Positions 36,034 to 45,222 of a stretch of 54,580 nt of DNA are shown here, one piece after another. The translations under genes were made by a program, and so were the position numbers. Numbering within the stretch: the stretch's first letter is position 1; each line of letters opens with the position of its first letter. The notes under the pieces were generated by a model that was given only the letters and a program-made list of their open reading frames with translations, was not told the DNA's origin and did not search any database. The DNA is from Sphingobium sp. Ant17 (GTDB lineage: Bacteria; Pseudomonadota; Alphaproteobacteria; Sphingomonadales; Sphingomonadaceae). Location: positions 1 to 54,580 of the forward strand of contig NZ_JEMV01000033.1 of the NCBI RefSeq assembly GCF_000588875.1, in the 5' to 3' direction.

Positions 36034-39000
36034 CGCTTCTTGAAGCTGGTGTCGCCGTCACCCGGACTGCTTTCGATATCAGTTGAGAAGCTCCCTTTCG
36101 CAAGAACCGAGTTCTGTTCCAGTGACGTCAGCGGCCCGGTGATATCGAAGGTAGCGCGCCCATTATCTGCATTTTTGAGGTAGCGATTGCGTATGCCTTC
36201 GTCACCGAGGACGCGGTTTGACAATTCGCGGGAGAATGCTGCTTCCGGGTCGCTGGAACGGGCTGCTGCGCGCTCTGCGGCGGCGATGGATTCGCGAACG
36301 TCATAGTTGACGATATCAAGCGTTGACCCCGCAGCCTCACTCGTGGAACCTGTGTCTCTGCTGCTAAACCCAACGCTTGCGCCAACGCGCCCCGACGTTG
36401 ATTGCATCTTCTGTGGGGCTTGAGTACGCCGGCCCTGTGTTCTTCTTCCGGCCCCTTGCCCGCGTTCACCGATGTCTTCGTTTTCGGATACGCCGACTGA
36501 ACGGCCGAGTTCCACGTTGACACTGGTACCCATCGTCGTCTGATCTTGGGCCGAACGTGACAGCGTTCTCTGCCAGCCGGTCTGCGCCATGATCGCCTGG
36601 ACATCGCGCTGGAGCGTGTCGGCGACCTGCGGCTTCAGGCGCCATTCGCCCTTGCGGTCCATCTCGAACCCGCCGCGCAGCCAGTTGGCGAGCATGGCCT
36701 GGCCTTCGGCGCCGCCGCCCATGAAATGCTCAATCGTATCCGGTCCCGCCTGCTTGCCGGCCTCGAACCGGGTGCTGGTGTCGCTGCGCGCCGACCGGCT
36801 GAAATCCGTTCCGCTGGAGACGAGGAGATCGTTGTGCGCGAAGCTGAAGCGGGCGTGCCCGCCATTGGCGATCGCTCCCAGCTGGCTTTCGTTGATGAGC
36901 CCCGCTCTCCACATGGCCGCCGCCGTCTCAGGCGTGAGATTGAGGCCAAGGTCGCCATTCTGGTCCATCGCGATTTGTCGTTTGGTCAGCTGGATGCCGT
37001 TGTCGCCCAGAAGCCTTTGCATGCGGGTGAGCCGCTCCCGATCGACGATCGAGGTGAGCCGCTCGTTACGCGCGCGGTCGGCCACGCCCTCGGCGCCGCC
37101 CTCGGCCATGTCGACCTGGTTGCCCGCGGTCCGGCTCAATGCCTGGATGAAGCTGTCGAGCCGCGCTGCCTCGCGCGTCGATACGCCGGCTGCCTCCGCG
37201 CCCTCGGCAAAGCCGAAATTTTCCGCCTGACGCCGCTGCTCGCCGATCCGCGCCGCGCCGCGCGTGCCTGCGGTTCCGACTTCCCGCTGCGCATCGAGCT
37301 TGCCGGAGCGCTCGGCAAAGTCGTACCCAGCCGCCTCGGCCGTCCGTCCGTAGACGCTGGTGCCCTCGCGGCGCGCTTCGGCAGTGGCGCCATCAGCGGT
37401 TCCGACCTGCACCGCCATATTGTAGCGCTCAAGGGCCGCCATGACCTGCGCCTCGTTCCTTCCCGTCGCGCGCCCGAGCTGCGTAACGGCGGTGCTTCTC
37501 GCCTCGCCAGACAGCGCATTGATGAACCCGACCCGACGCGCCGTCTCGTCGACGGAGAGACCGAGCATCGAAGCCGCCTCTCGCTGGCCGTGATTGCTGC
37601 CGCTGCGCCAGCCCTGCTCGGTCGCGACATTGGTGCGCTCGACGCCCGCGACATTATCGCCGGCATAGTCGCGGCGCCCTTCCATCGCACCGACCTGGAT
37701 CTGCGCCGACGTGAGATCGTTCCTCAGCATCTGCTCCTGGTCGAACGTGTTGGCGATCAGCTTGGCGAAAGTCGGATCGGCCTGGGCCTCTCCGATCACG
37801 CCCGAGGCTTTGAGCTCGGCATCGCTCGCCGAATAGCCGGCCCGCTCAAAATGGCGCGTGGCCGCCTGCATCATCATGCCGTAAGCTCGGCTGTCGCCGA
37901 ACGCGCGCCATTGCACCAGGTTCTGGCTGAAGGCCGCGAACGTCCTCTCGCCGGCCTCACCCTGGCCGAAATAGCCCGTCCCGAGGCTCCTGAGCGCATC
38001 CTTCTCGGCAAATTGGTGGATCGCAGTGGTCGCGGCATTGGCCTGAACGGCGCGCGCAACCGCCGGGTCGGCGAGATCCCGGCCAGCCAACGCCGGCGCA
38101 AGGCTGCCAAGCTGACGAGAGCCCTCGATGCCGCCAAGCGCCATCGCCGTCCCGCCCGGGGTGCCGGGTCGCTGGCCAAGGATATGACCTGCCTCACCGA
38201 AGACGCGGTTGGCGCCGAAGGTCGATCGTTCCCCGAAATCGCCGAAGCTCGATGACGCAGCGGCGCGGGAGCGGGTGCCCAAAGCCGAGGCCTGCGCTTC
38301 CAGCGCAGACGCTTGTCCCTCGGCCGTACCCATGGGCGCGGCGGCGGCCGTGCCTTGGCTCGCCACGCCGAGGGAGCCCGACGTGAAGGAGGTGAACACA
38401 TTGCCGCTGAAGCGGAACACGGTAAAGACGAACGCGCCGGCCAAGCCGGCGGCGGCCGTACGAAAGCTGCCGAAGATCGCCAGCGCCTTCATCGCCGCCG
38501 AAGGCGCGAGCAGCCAGGCGTTGGCCGCAAGCGCGTTCGAGCGCAACTCCGCGAGCGTCGCCGTCGCGCGACCGAGCGTGAGCTGATAGATGCCCGCATC
38601 GATAACGCCCCAGAGCGCCACAAAGACGAACATGCCGAGCGCAAAGCTCGCGACCCGCAGATTGATCGGCGTCAGGATGAACAGGAGCGCGATCGGGATC
38701 ATGAACAGCATGATGCCGAACACGGTGGCGCGGATCGTCGGCATCCATTCGTTCGCCACCGACATGGTCGCGAGGCCGTTGGAGATGACTGCCCGATTGG
38801 CCATGACTCTCGCCGCACTCGCCGGTGAATCCTCGAACAGCACGTCGCCCACCGTGTTGCCGAGCAGAATGTGCGTCAGGAAGGCCTGCGCACTCAGCGG
38901 CCGGCCGAGCATCATCTGGCCCATCTCTCCGACTTGTTGCCGGCATCGTGTCATCTGCTGGACATTGTCCGTGTCATAGCCGGTTCGCGCGCAAATTTGC

Positions 39001-39797
39001 TTCGTATAGCCGTCGAACAGGACCGGGTCGGACAGGCGATCCGAGATATACGCCCAGGCATCGCTGCAACTGACCGTCGTGCCGCCCTTGTCGGCTTCGG
39101 TATAGACCGTTGAGAAGGTAGCGGGGCCTGCCATCGCCGCGAAGGAAGCCGGCAAGTCGGTCGAAGTCCGGAAGAGCTGGTCATCGTCCACGCCATAGGC
39201 AGCCGACACCCGCGCCACCGGATAGCATTGCCGGACATAGTCTTTGATTGTCGCGTCCAGGAAGACGTCGGTCATTGGCCCGCGCGGCGAAACGGCGTTC
39301 AGGAACAAGTCGAAGCTGTGTCCGCCGGCCCCGAACTCGATCTTGGCATTGGGATCGAGCGTGTTGTCGTCTATCGTCTCGACCATCGCGCGCTCGATCA
39401 TGTTGGTCGCGCCGGCGACGAGCACGAGCAGGTTGGGAACGCCGCCGACCGGCTGATAGGCGTTGCGCACCCGGTCGTAGACATGGACCGTTCCCGTCGT
39501 GGCGACGAGTCCGACGAACAGGCCGACGCCGATGAGGATCTGGAAGCCGAAGGCGACCAGCCCCATGCCAGTCCCGCGCACGCTGGCGATGATCGCGCCG
39601 AGGCCGATCCCGACCGTCGCGACGATCATCACCAGCGTCTCGTAACGCGGATCGCCGAAGATCATCGACACCAGCCGGAAAGCCTCGACCGTCTCGGCAA
39701 AGCCGTCATAGGTGTGGAAGCTCGTGTCGACCGCCAGGGCGGGGGAAGCGAGGAGCAGGGCGGGAAGGGCGGCAAGAAGCCTTGGAAGCCGGCGCAT
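36030..39797 (-). CDS. traG: TraG, mating-pair stabilisation and entry-exclusion protein (F-type)
   Basis: A 1255-residue inner-membrane protein. After a signal-like N-terminus (MRRLPRLLAALPALLLASPA) come several transmembrane helices (about 45-120 and 340-480), a long Ala/Gly-rich helical periplasmic part, and a soluble C-terminus. This architecture and the region around SFHTYDGFAETVEAFRLVSM and VFGIMLFMIPIALLFILTPI match F-type TraG. It takes part in pilus assembly, mating-pair stabilisation and, in F, entry exclusion. It starts ten bases after traH ends and is the last tra gene on this side; no traD or traI follows. Confidence 0.95.
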   Translation of the reverse strand: MRRLPRLLAALPALLLASPALAVDTSFHTYDGFAETVEAFRLVSMIFGDPRYETLVMIVATVGIGLGAIIASVRGTGMGLVAFGFQILIGVGLFVGLVATTGTVHVYDRVRNAYQPVGGVPNLLVLVAGATNMIERAMVETIDDNTLDPNAKIEFGAGGHSFDLFLNAVSPRGPMTDVFLDATIKDYVRQCYPVARVSAAYGVDDDQLFRTSTDLPASFAAMAGPATFSTVYTEADKGGTTVSCSDAWAYISDRLSDPVLFDGYTKQICARTGYDTDNVQQMTRCRQQVGEMGQMMLGRPLSAQAFLTHILLGNTVGDVLFEDSPASAARVMANRAVISNGLATMSVANEWMPTIRATVFGIMLFMIPIALLFILTPINLRVASFALGMFVFVALWGVIDAGIYQLTLGRATATLAELRSNALAANAWLLAPSAAMKALAIFGSFRTAAAGLAGAFVFTVFRFSGNVFTSFTSGSLGVASQGTAAAAPMGTAEGQASALEAQASALGTRSRAAASSSFGDFGERSTFGANRVFGEAGHILGQRPGTPGGTAMALGGIEGSRQLGSLAPALAGRDLADPAVARAVQANAATTAIHQFAEKDALRSLGTGYFGQGEAGERTFAAFSQNLVQWRAFGDSRAYGMMMQAATRHFERAGYSASDAELKASGVIGEAQADPTFAKLIANTFDQEQMLRNDLTSAQIQVGAMEGRRDYAGDNVAGVERTNVATEQGWRSGSNHGQREAASMLGLSVDETARRVGFINALSGEARSTAVTQLGRATGRNEAQVMAALERYNMAVQVGTADGATAEARREGTSVYGRTAEAAGYDFAERSGKLDAQREVGTAGTRGAARIGEQRRQAENFGFAEGAEAAGVSTREAARLDSFIQALSRTAGNQVDMAEGGAEGVADRARNERLTSIVDRERLTRMQRLLGDNGIQLTKRQIAMDQNGDLGLNLTPETAAAMWRAGLINESQLGAIANGGHARFSFAHNDLLVSSGTDFSRSARSDTSTRFEAGKQAGPDTIEHFMGGGAEGQAMLANWLRGGFEMDRKGEWRLKPQVADTLQRDVQAIMAQTGWQRTLSRSAQDQTTMGTSVNVELGRSVGVSENEDIGERGQGAGRRTQGRRTQAPQKMQSTSGRVGASVGFSSRDTGSTSEAAGSTLDIVNYDVRESIAAAERAAARSSDPEAAFSRELSNRVLGDEGIRNRYLKNADNGRATFDITGPLTSLEQNSVLAKGSFSTDIESSPGDGDTSFKKR

Positions 39798-39806
39798 GAC
39801 AGGATC

Positions 39807-41231
39807 CTACTGGTTGCGGGCCGCGGCGCCGGCGGCGTCACGGGCGTCCCGATCGCGCTCGCGCAGGAGCCCGGCATAGTTGGCGGAGAGGTTGGTCTGG
39901 TTGAGGGCCGCCATATAGCTCTGGCGCATCTGCGCGCGTTGGCGCAGCACCTCGTCTCTCAAATCCCGTAGCTGCTCGATGCCCTTGGACAGAATCCGCG
40001 TCTGGCAGACATTGGCGTTGTTGCTGTCGGCCGACCCCGCCACCGTGGCTCCTCGATCTGCATTGGTCACCGTGAAGTCGATGGTGCGGGTGAGATCGTT
40101 GAGCATCTGGTAGGCGAGGGTGAGCGCGACCAGTTCGTCCGTGTCGGCGATCACCGAGTCGACGACGCCCTGGCGCACGCCCCATTCGAGCATGCGATAG
40201 ACGGGAAGCGTCCGGACATTGGCCACGAACTGCCGTTCCTCGGCCGCCAGCGCAGCGCGCGTGCGGATCTTGGTGGCGATCGACTGCATGCGCTCGCGCG
40301 CCAGGACGAGCGCACCGCGTCCGCTGCCGTCCTGCGCGCAGTCGGCGCCGGTGGGCGGGAAATTGAGCGTGCGGCGCTGGACGCGCCCCGTCAGGAAATC
40401 CTGCGCGCTTTCCGTGTCCTGCGCGGGGCATTGGGGGATAGCCGTGAAGAGCGGCACTCGGTCGCCATCGTCCCAGCGCATGTACACGTCGCCGACCCGG
40501 GCACGCATCACGCTCGCCCAGTCGCCGGCGCCGACCCGCTGCGCGGCGTGGGCGAGGAGCGAGCCGGTGCGGAAAATGTCCGTCACCTCTGCCGGGCAGT
40601 TGGCGAGCGCGTCCTTCAAATCCTCGGTGGGATTGTTGTTGTTGGCCTCGATCTTCTCGCGGCTCTGCTGGTAGCTCTTGGCGAACCCTTGCTTGACCGA
40701 GCGATAGCCGGTCATCTCCTCGATGATCCCAGACATATTGTCGTCGCCCTTGGCAATCTGCACCATGCGGTTGGCGAGCCGGCAATCGTTGACCTGGATC
40801 GAGTTCAGGAAATTGGTCGCCGCTTCCATCTTCGAGATGATGTTCCCCATCTTCTCGTCGAGCGTCTCGAGGAGATACTGGAACGCGACCGCGGGAGCTG
40901 CCTGGAGAATGCTTTCGAGCTTCTGGACGAGATAGTCCGGATCGAGGAACGACATACCGCCAAGGAACATGTCGATCCCGCCGCAGCCGGCGCGGACCTT
41001 GGGCAGGCTGACCGACATGAGATAGTCGTTGTGGACATCGACGCGGCCCGACATGCCACCGGCCGTGATGTAGCCCCGCGTCTGGTCCTGGAAGCTGCCC
41101 GGCGACGTATAGGTCACATTGTCAAACCAGCTCTCGGCCCAGCTCTGCGCGTGAGCGGGAACTGCGGCAACGATCGTCGCGAGGGCAAGGGCGATCAGCG
41201 AACGGACGATGGCGCGGTGGCAAGCGAACAT
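39807..41231 (-). CDS. traH: TraH, F-type pilus assembly protein
   Basis: A 474-residue exported protein from ATG 41231 (signal IVRSLIALALATIVAAVPAH). TraH hallmarks are MSGRVDVHNDYLMSVSLPKV, GCGGIDMFLGGMSFLDPDYL, and SIQVNDCRLANRMVQIAKGD. The length is close to F TraH. TraH is an outer-membrane-associated periplasmic protein needed for pilus extension and works with TraF, TraW, TraU and TrbB. Disulfides are probably formed with the thioredoxin-like proteins encoded just upstream. Confidence 0.96.
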   Translation of the reverse strand: MFACHRAIVRSLIALALATIVAAVPAHAQSWAESWFDNVTYTSPGSFQDQTRGYITAGGMSGRVDVHNDYLMSVSLPKVRAGCGGIDMFLGGMSFLDPDYLVQKLESILQAAPAVAFQYLLETLDEKMGNIISKMEAATNFLNSIQVNDCRLANRMVQIAKGDDNMSGIIEEMTGYRSVKQGFAKSYQQSREKIEANNNNPTEDLKDALANCPAEVTDIFRTGSLLAHAAQRVGAGDWASVMRARVGDVYMRWDDGDRVPLFTAIPQCPAQDTESAQDFLTGRVQRRTLNFPPTGADCAQDGSGRGALVLARERMQSIATKIRTRAALAAEERQFVANVRTLPVYRMLEWGVRQGVVDSVIADTDELVALTLAYQMLNDLTRTIDFTVTNADRGATVAGSADSNNANVCQTRILSKGIEQLRDLRDEVLRQRAQMRQSYMAALNQTNLSANYAGLLRERDRDARDAAGAAARNQ

Positions 41232-41284
41232 GGCGGACTCCGGATGATTGGGGATGACGAAGGAAGGACCGAGGCCGCCATTGC

Positions 41285-41863
41285 TCAGCGCCTTCCTGCA
41301 CGCTTCGCCGACAGCCCCACGATGCCGGTGAACTTGGACATGGCCCGGACGCCGACGTCGGGCCTCACCCCCGTCAGCATCTTCGCGGCCAGATAGAGAT
41401 TGCGGGCCAGATTGGGCGAATGGTCGGTGCCGATCGCCACCGGCACGACACGCGCATCGTCCGCCATCGGCCGCACCCAGGCGACCGGATGTCCGACCCA
41501 GGGCAAACCGAGGCGTCCCGACCGGATCATCGCCTCCTGACTGCCGATGGTGCGTACCTGCCAACCATAGCGCGCGCCCAGCGCGGCCAGCTTTGTCCAG
41601 AGGTCGCCGCACGGTATGCAGCCGGGGCTTGTCGTCATCTCGATGATGAAGGCGGCGCCATGTCCGCGTAGCGTTGTCGTGAAGTCATCTGGAAAGTCAC
41701 GCGTGACAGGAACGCGCGAGAGCCAAGCCTGCAGGGTCTTCGCATCGTCGACCGGGTGGATCGCCGCTCGCATCGCGTCCTCGCGGCTAACGGTCTGCGC
41801 GGATGCCGAGCCCATGCCGATGACGAGGCCCGGGATGCCGAGGAGGATGAGACCGCGCATCAT
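41285..41863 (-). CDS. Thioredoxin-like periplasmic protein of the tra operon (TrbB position)
   Basis: A 192-residue protein with signal peptide (MMRGLILLGIPGLVIGMGSA) and a thioredoxin fold with active site TTSPGCIPCGDLWTKL (CxxC as CIPC). The start overlaps the traF stop (ATGATG). In the F plasmid the thiol isomerase TrbB lies between traF and traH, so this protein is probably its counterpart, although sequence similarity could not be tested. It would keep the many Cys in TraU, TraN and TraH correctly paired. Confidence 0.82.
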   Translation of the reverse strand: MMRGLILLGIPGLVIGMGSASAQTVSREDAMRAAIHPVDDAKTLQAWLSRVPVTRDFPDDFTTTLRGHGAAFIIEMTTSPGCIPCGDLWTKLAALGARYGWQVRTIGSQEAMIRSGRLGLPWVGHPVAWVRPMADDARVVPVAIGTDHSPNLARNLYLAAKMLTGVRPDVGVRAMSKFTGIVGLSAKRAGRR

Positions 41864-42780
41864 GGCCTCGGCTCGCTGGAGGTTTTCACGAGATCGCCGC
41901 CGAGCGCTCGCGGATCGGTCGCTGATACCGGGCCGTTGCCAAGCGCGTCGAAGAAGCCCGCATCCTCCCCCGGACCGGTCATGAACTGTTCCGGCCGGAT
42001 GTCGCCGCGCAGCAGGCGGACCGCTTGATAAGCCATCTGCGCGAGGTTGGGATAAGCCTCGACGCCCGAGGCGATGATCATGCGCTGCTGACTTCCTCGG
42101 CGAATGACCATCGTCGTCGGTGTGATCTCGACTCCAAACCGCTCCCTCAGGTCGGGCCGCTTGTCCAGATCCATGGGCGTGACCTGCCAGCCCATCTCTT
42201 CCTGGAAGCGCTGGATGATCGGCCACTGGACACGGCAATAGCCGCAGGTCGAACGCGAGAACATGACGAGCGCGAACTCGCCCGCATGGGCGCGCAGATA
42301 GGACCGGCGAGTGGCGTCCTTCTCGGCGGTCAGCTCGGAGCGCGCGTCGCCCACCATCGGATTAGCGGACTTCGAGTTGAGTTCGGGATATTGCAGCATC
42401 GCGATCTGGGTGACGCCGGCGAACGCTCTTGCCTTGCGCCGCGCAAAATCCTGAAGCCGCCAGAAATCCGCGACGGCATCGACCGTCAGCACCGTCGCTG
42501 CATAGTCCCGCTGCTGCTCGATGAGCTTGCGAATCTTCGGCGGCGTCCAGGTCGCCAGCTCCGCCATGGGCGGGATGACCGGCTTCACAAGCGCATCCGC
42601 CTCGTCTGGCTTTTCGGGAGGCGCAGGCGGCGCCTGATACCACCAATAGCCCTGCTTGGACGCCACGGCAGTCGGGCTCGCGCCTTGCGCACCGACAGAT
42701 TGGGGAACGGCGAAGAAGGCTGCTCCGGCCAAGCCCACGACGAGAAGCCGATGACGAGGGAGGTACAAATGTATTGACAT
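41860..42780 (-). CDS. traF: TraF, F-type periplasmic thioredoxin-fold pilus assembly protein
   Basis: A 306-residue exported protein from ATG 42780 (signal LLVVGLAGAAFFAVPQSVGA). The N-terminal part has the TraF pattern GYWWYQAPP; the C-terminal thioredoxin domain carries a CxxC (FSRSTCGYCRVQWPIIQRFQ), then GVEITPTTMVIRRG with the cis-Pro. F TraF has lost the CxxC, whereas many F-like relatives keep it. The start lies only 42 bases from the divergent tacA start, so its promoter would have to overlap the tacAT control region. Confidence 0.93.
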   Translation of the reverse strand: MSIHLYLPRHRLLVVGLAGAAFFAVPQSVGAQGASPTAVASKQGYWWYQAPPAPPEKPDEADALVKPVIPPMAELATWTPPKIRKLIEQQRDYAATVLTVDAVADFWRLQDFARRKARAFAGVTQIAMLQYPELNSKSANPMVGDARSELTAEKDATRRSYLRAHAGEFALVMFSRSTCGYCRVQWPIIQRFQEEMGWQVTPMDLDKRPDLRERFGVEITPTTMVIRRGSQQRMIIASGVEAYPNLAQMAYQAVRLLRGDIRPEQFMTGPGEDAGFFDALGNGPVSATDPRALGGDLVKTSSEPRP

Positions 42781-42822
42781 TGTCGTGGCAAATCGCCAAA
42801 TGCCGGCAAGGAGTTTAGCGAT

Positions 42823-43125
42823 ATGGCACAGCACGCCCGTTCCGACCGAAGCGCCTCTGCGCGTAAGGACGATGTCATCCAGATCAGGGCTGCAGCCGAG
42901 CTCAAGGCGATGCTCAGCCGCGCCGCTTCTCTGCGAGGCCAGAAACTGTCCGAGTTCATGCTTGCGAGCGCGCGGCGGGAAGCCGAGGCCGCCATCCTCG
43001 ATCAGCGAACCTTCTTTCTGGATGCCGAGAGCCATGAGCAGTTTCTTAGCCTTCTCGATGCGCCGGCCGTGCCGTCGCCTAGCCTTGAAAAGCTGATGAA
43101 GCGCGAACCGCTCTGGAATCGATGA
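42823..43125 (+). CDS. tacA: TacA-type (DUF1778) antitoxin
   Basis: A 100-residue protein preceded by AAGGAG. The N-terminal ribbon-helix-helix (DDVIQIRAAAELKAMLSRAA, LRGQKLSEFMLASARREAEA) and the C-terminal neutralising helix (FFLDAESHEQFLSLLDAPAV) are typical DUF1778/TacA features. It would bind DNA upstream of itself and block the acetyl-CoA site of the toxin encoded next. The pair is oriented against the surrounding conjugation operon. Confidence 0.94.
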   Translation: MAQHARSDRSASARKDDVIQIRAAAELKAMLSRAASLRGQKLSEFMLASARREAEAAILDQRTFFLDAESHEQFLSLLDAPAVPSPSLEKLMKREPLWNR

Positions 43126-43146
43126 TCGGACGCGTCGCTCATTTCC

Positions 43147-43662
43147 ATGTCCACGCGCCGTGTTACGCCGCCTGAGCGATTGAACTTCGACCATGATGTC
43201 GATGCGTTCCGCAATGGACGGCACGCCTCGCTCGATCTTTGGCTCAACGAGCGCGCGCTCGCCAGTGAAGGCGCTTCGGCCCGCACCTACGTCGTGTGCG
43301 GTGCTGACCGGCCCAGTCAAGTTGTGGGCTATTATACGATCACGACCGCGATGGAGGAGCGTGCGGCGCTGCCCACGGCAAAGCTGCGAAAGGGCATGCC
43401 GGACAAGGTGCCTCTCCTTCTCATTGCAAGGCTGGCCGTCGATTCCGCCTTCCAGGGGTTTGGCTTGGGTCCCGATCTGCTCGCCGACGCGCTCCGCCGC
43501 TGCGCGGCCGCCTCGGAGATCGCCGGCGTTCGCGCCGTCATCGTACACGCGATCGACGACGATGCCGTGGGCTTTTACGAACGGCATGGTTTCATCGCCT
43601 CGCCGTTGGGAGAGCGCGTTCTCCTGATGCCCATCGAGGCCGTCCGGGCCTTGCAAGACTGA
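43147..43662 (+). CDS. tacT: TacT-type GNAT acetyltransferase toxin
   Basis: A 171-residue GNAT protein. Features match TacT/AtaT-like toxins: LDLWLNERALASEGASARTY, GYYTITTAMEERAALPTAKL, the acetyl-CoA-binding LLLIARLAVDSAFQGFGLGP (Q/RxxGxG/A variant QGFGLG), and FYERHGFIASPLGERVLLMP with the catalytic Tyr. Such toxins acetylate the amino group on charged tRNAs and stop translation. It starts 21 bases after tacA. The module should work as a plasmid addiction system. Confidence 0.94.
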   Translation: MSTRRVTPPERLNFDHDVDAFRNGRHASLDLWLNERALASEGASARTYVVCGADRPSQVVGYYTITTAMEERAALPTAKLRKGMPDKVPLLLIARLAVDSAFQGFGLGPDLLADALRRCAAASEIAGVRAVIVHAIDDDAVGFYERHGFIASPLGERVLLMPIEAVRALQD

Positions 43663-43763
43663 CGACACCCCGCATTGCGCAGGGGCGATCACAGCCTCCT
43701 GAAGATCGCCAGAGTCACTCCGCTGCGGGATGTGCTCGGCGAGCGTCCGTTGATCGCGCGCGG

Positions 43764-44369
43764 TCACAGGATGCGCTCCATGCGCGTGAGACGCGCGATC
43801 GGGAGCAATCCGAAATAACGGCTGTCGAATCCGCGCGGATGCGTCGAACCCACATAGACCATGCCGGGCGGAATGATTCCGCTCCAGCTCATATGCTCGA
43901 GCTTCATCCCGTTATGGGCTTGCGGAAGGCTCACGCCCAGGAGCACGCCGTTGCAATAATAATGACCGTCTCTGCTACGAGGGATGAGGGGCGAGGGGGT
44001 CTCGAACATCGTCAGCCGGTCGCCGGCCATGCAGAGTGCATGCTTGGTGACGGACACCGGCTTTGGCCCGGCGATCGGGTGATGGAGCGTGAACATGACA
44101 TAGTCGCCGCGTGCAATCGGCCCCGGGCTCTTGTGCACCGCGAAAGCCTCGATCGACGGCGACATGACCAGAGTGACCTGCGGGACGACGAGCGCCGCGA
44201 ACAGCGCAGGGGGCAGGACGACCAGCATTGCCAGCCACAGGCGTTCGGGTCGCGCCGGTGCGTCAGGGCCGGGTGCGCCCAGCGCCACCGCCGCTTTGCG
44301 CGGCAATCGGCGCAGACGCGGCCACAGGCCGGCGATCGCCCTAGCGAGCGCGAGCAAGAGCCTGAGCAT
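43764..44369 (-). CDS. S26-family signal peptidase-like conjugation protein (TraF/TrhF type)
   Basis: A 201-residue protein with an N-terminal basic region, a transmembrane helix (LWLAMLVVLPPALFAALVVP) and the S26 catalytic pair: Ser in LVMSPSIEAFAV and Lys in VSVTKHALCMAGDRL, followed by the conserved C-terminal box (VYVGSTHPRGFDSRYFGLLP). Similar peptidases in IncP (TraF) and in SXT/IncH-type systems (TrhF) process pilin or cyclise it. It overlaps the end of the trbC gene by 29 bases. The classical F plasmid lacks such an enzyme in this place. Confidence 0.9.
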   Translation of the reverse strand: MLRLLLALARAIAGLWPRLRRLPRKAAVALGAPGPDAPARPERLWLAMLVVLPPALFAALVVPQVTLVMSPSIEAFAVHKSPGPIARGDYVMFTLHHPIAGPKPVSVTKHALCMAGDRLTMFETPSPLIPRSRDGHYYCNGVLLGVSLPQAHNGMKLEHMSWSGIIPPGMVYVGSTHPRGFDSRYFGLLPIARLTRMERIL

Positions 44370-45222
44370 GGCTCACCTCCTCCTTCCCCCCGAGACGGGC
44401 ATATTCTTCGAACATTCCCGAAAGCGCGCTGTCGCCGAAGACGACATGGGTCGCGCGGGGGCTTTCCTCGTCGCGCTCGCAATAGGCCTGGGTCGGATCG
44501 CCCGGGATCATCGCGAGCGCCGGAACCTGGGCGATCCCATGTTGGCGAAACACGATCGGATCGATGATGATCTGCACGTCGCGCATCACGCAGTTCGGGC
44601 CCTCGCAACCCGGGTCAAGCCTAAGGATTTGCGCCGTCAGCTTCGCCATCGGGCCCATCTTCCTGAGACCGCCGGGCACCCCGCGGAATGCCATGACGCC
44701 TCGAACCTTTTCGAGCTGGACGGCATAATTGCGCAGTGTCGAAATCGGCATGGACGAGGACACAAACAGGACCGGCACCCATCCCGCTGCGGCCACCGGC
44801 GGCGCAGCTTTGGCGAGCGCCAGCTCTTCCGCCGGCTCTAGCCCGAGCGCCCGACGCAGCGCCTTGGCCTGCCGCTCACGCTCGGCCGCGAGACTTGCCT
44901 CGCCGCGCGCCTGCGCTGCGCGAGCGCGTGCTTCCATGTCCGGCTCGGGAAGTCGCTTGTGCAGGCCGTCGAACGCGCGCCTTCGATCGGCGGGGTCGTC
45001 GGTCCGCGGAAGCCTGGGCTCGGGAAGTTGCGCCGCATCGTTCTTGCCGCGGGAGACCGCGCGCTCCAGCCGGTTCATGCTCGCTTGGCCTTGGTCCGCG
45101 GCGGACTGCCTCGCAGCGCCGCGAGGGGCGTCACTCGCGACGCTCTGCGCGAGCGCGGCCGTCGCCACGCCCAACAGCAGGCCCATGCAGGCGCTATGGA
45201 TTGACCGCTTTGAGATACGCAT
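44341..45222 (-). CDS. trbC: TrbC, F-type pilus assembly protein
   Basis: A 293-residue exported protein from ATG 45222 (signal HSACMGLLLGVATAALAQSV); the open frame upstream overlaps the TraN gene and is not coding. An Arg/Ala/Glu-rich helical linker precedes the TrbC domain (WVPVLFVSSSMPISTLRNYA; FRQHGIAQVPALAMIPG). TrbC is a periplasmic partner of TraW needed for pilus assembly. It is longer than F TrbC because of the linker. Its start overlaps the preceding gene by 29 bases. Confidence 0.92.
   Translation of the reverse strand: MRISKRSIHSACMGLLLGVATAALAQSVASDAPRGAARQSAADQGQASMNRLERAVSRGKNDAAQLPEPRLPRTDDPADRRRAFDGLHKRLPEPDMEARARAAQARGEASLAAERERQAKALRRALGLEPAEELALAKAAPPVAAAGWVPVLFVSSSMPISTLRNYAVQLEKVRGVMAFRGVPGGLRKMGPMAKLTAQILRLDPGCEGPNCVMRDVQIIIDPIVFRQHGIAQVPALAMIPGDPTQAYCERDEESPRATHVVFGDSALSGMFEEYARLGGKEEVSHAQALARAR

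Noticed and set aside
36726..38255. A 509-residue plus-strand open frame opposite traG
   Set aside because: It runs antisense to well-conserved traG sequence and has no recognisable domain; long antisense frames are expected in high-GC DNA.
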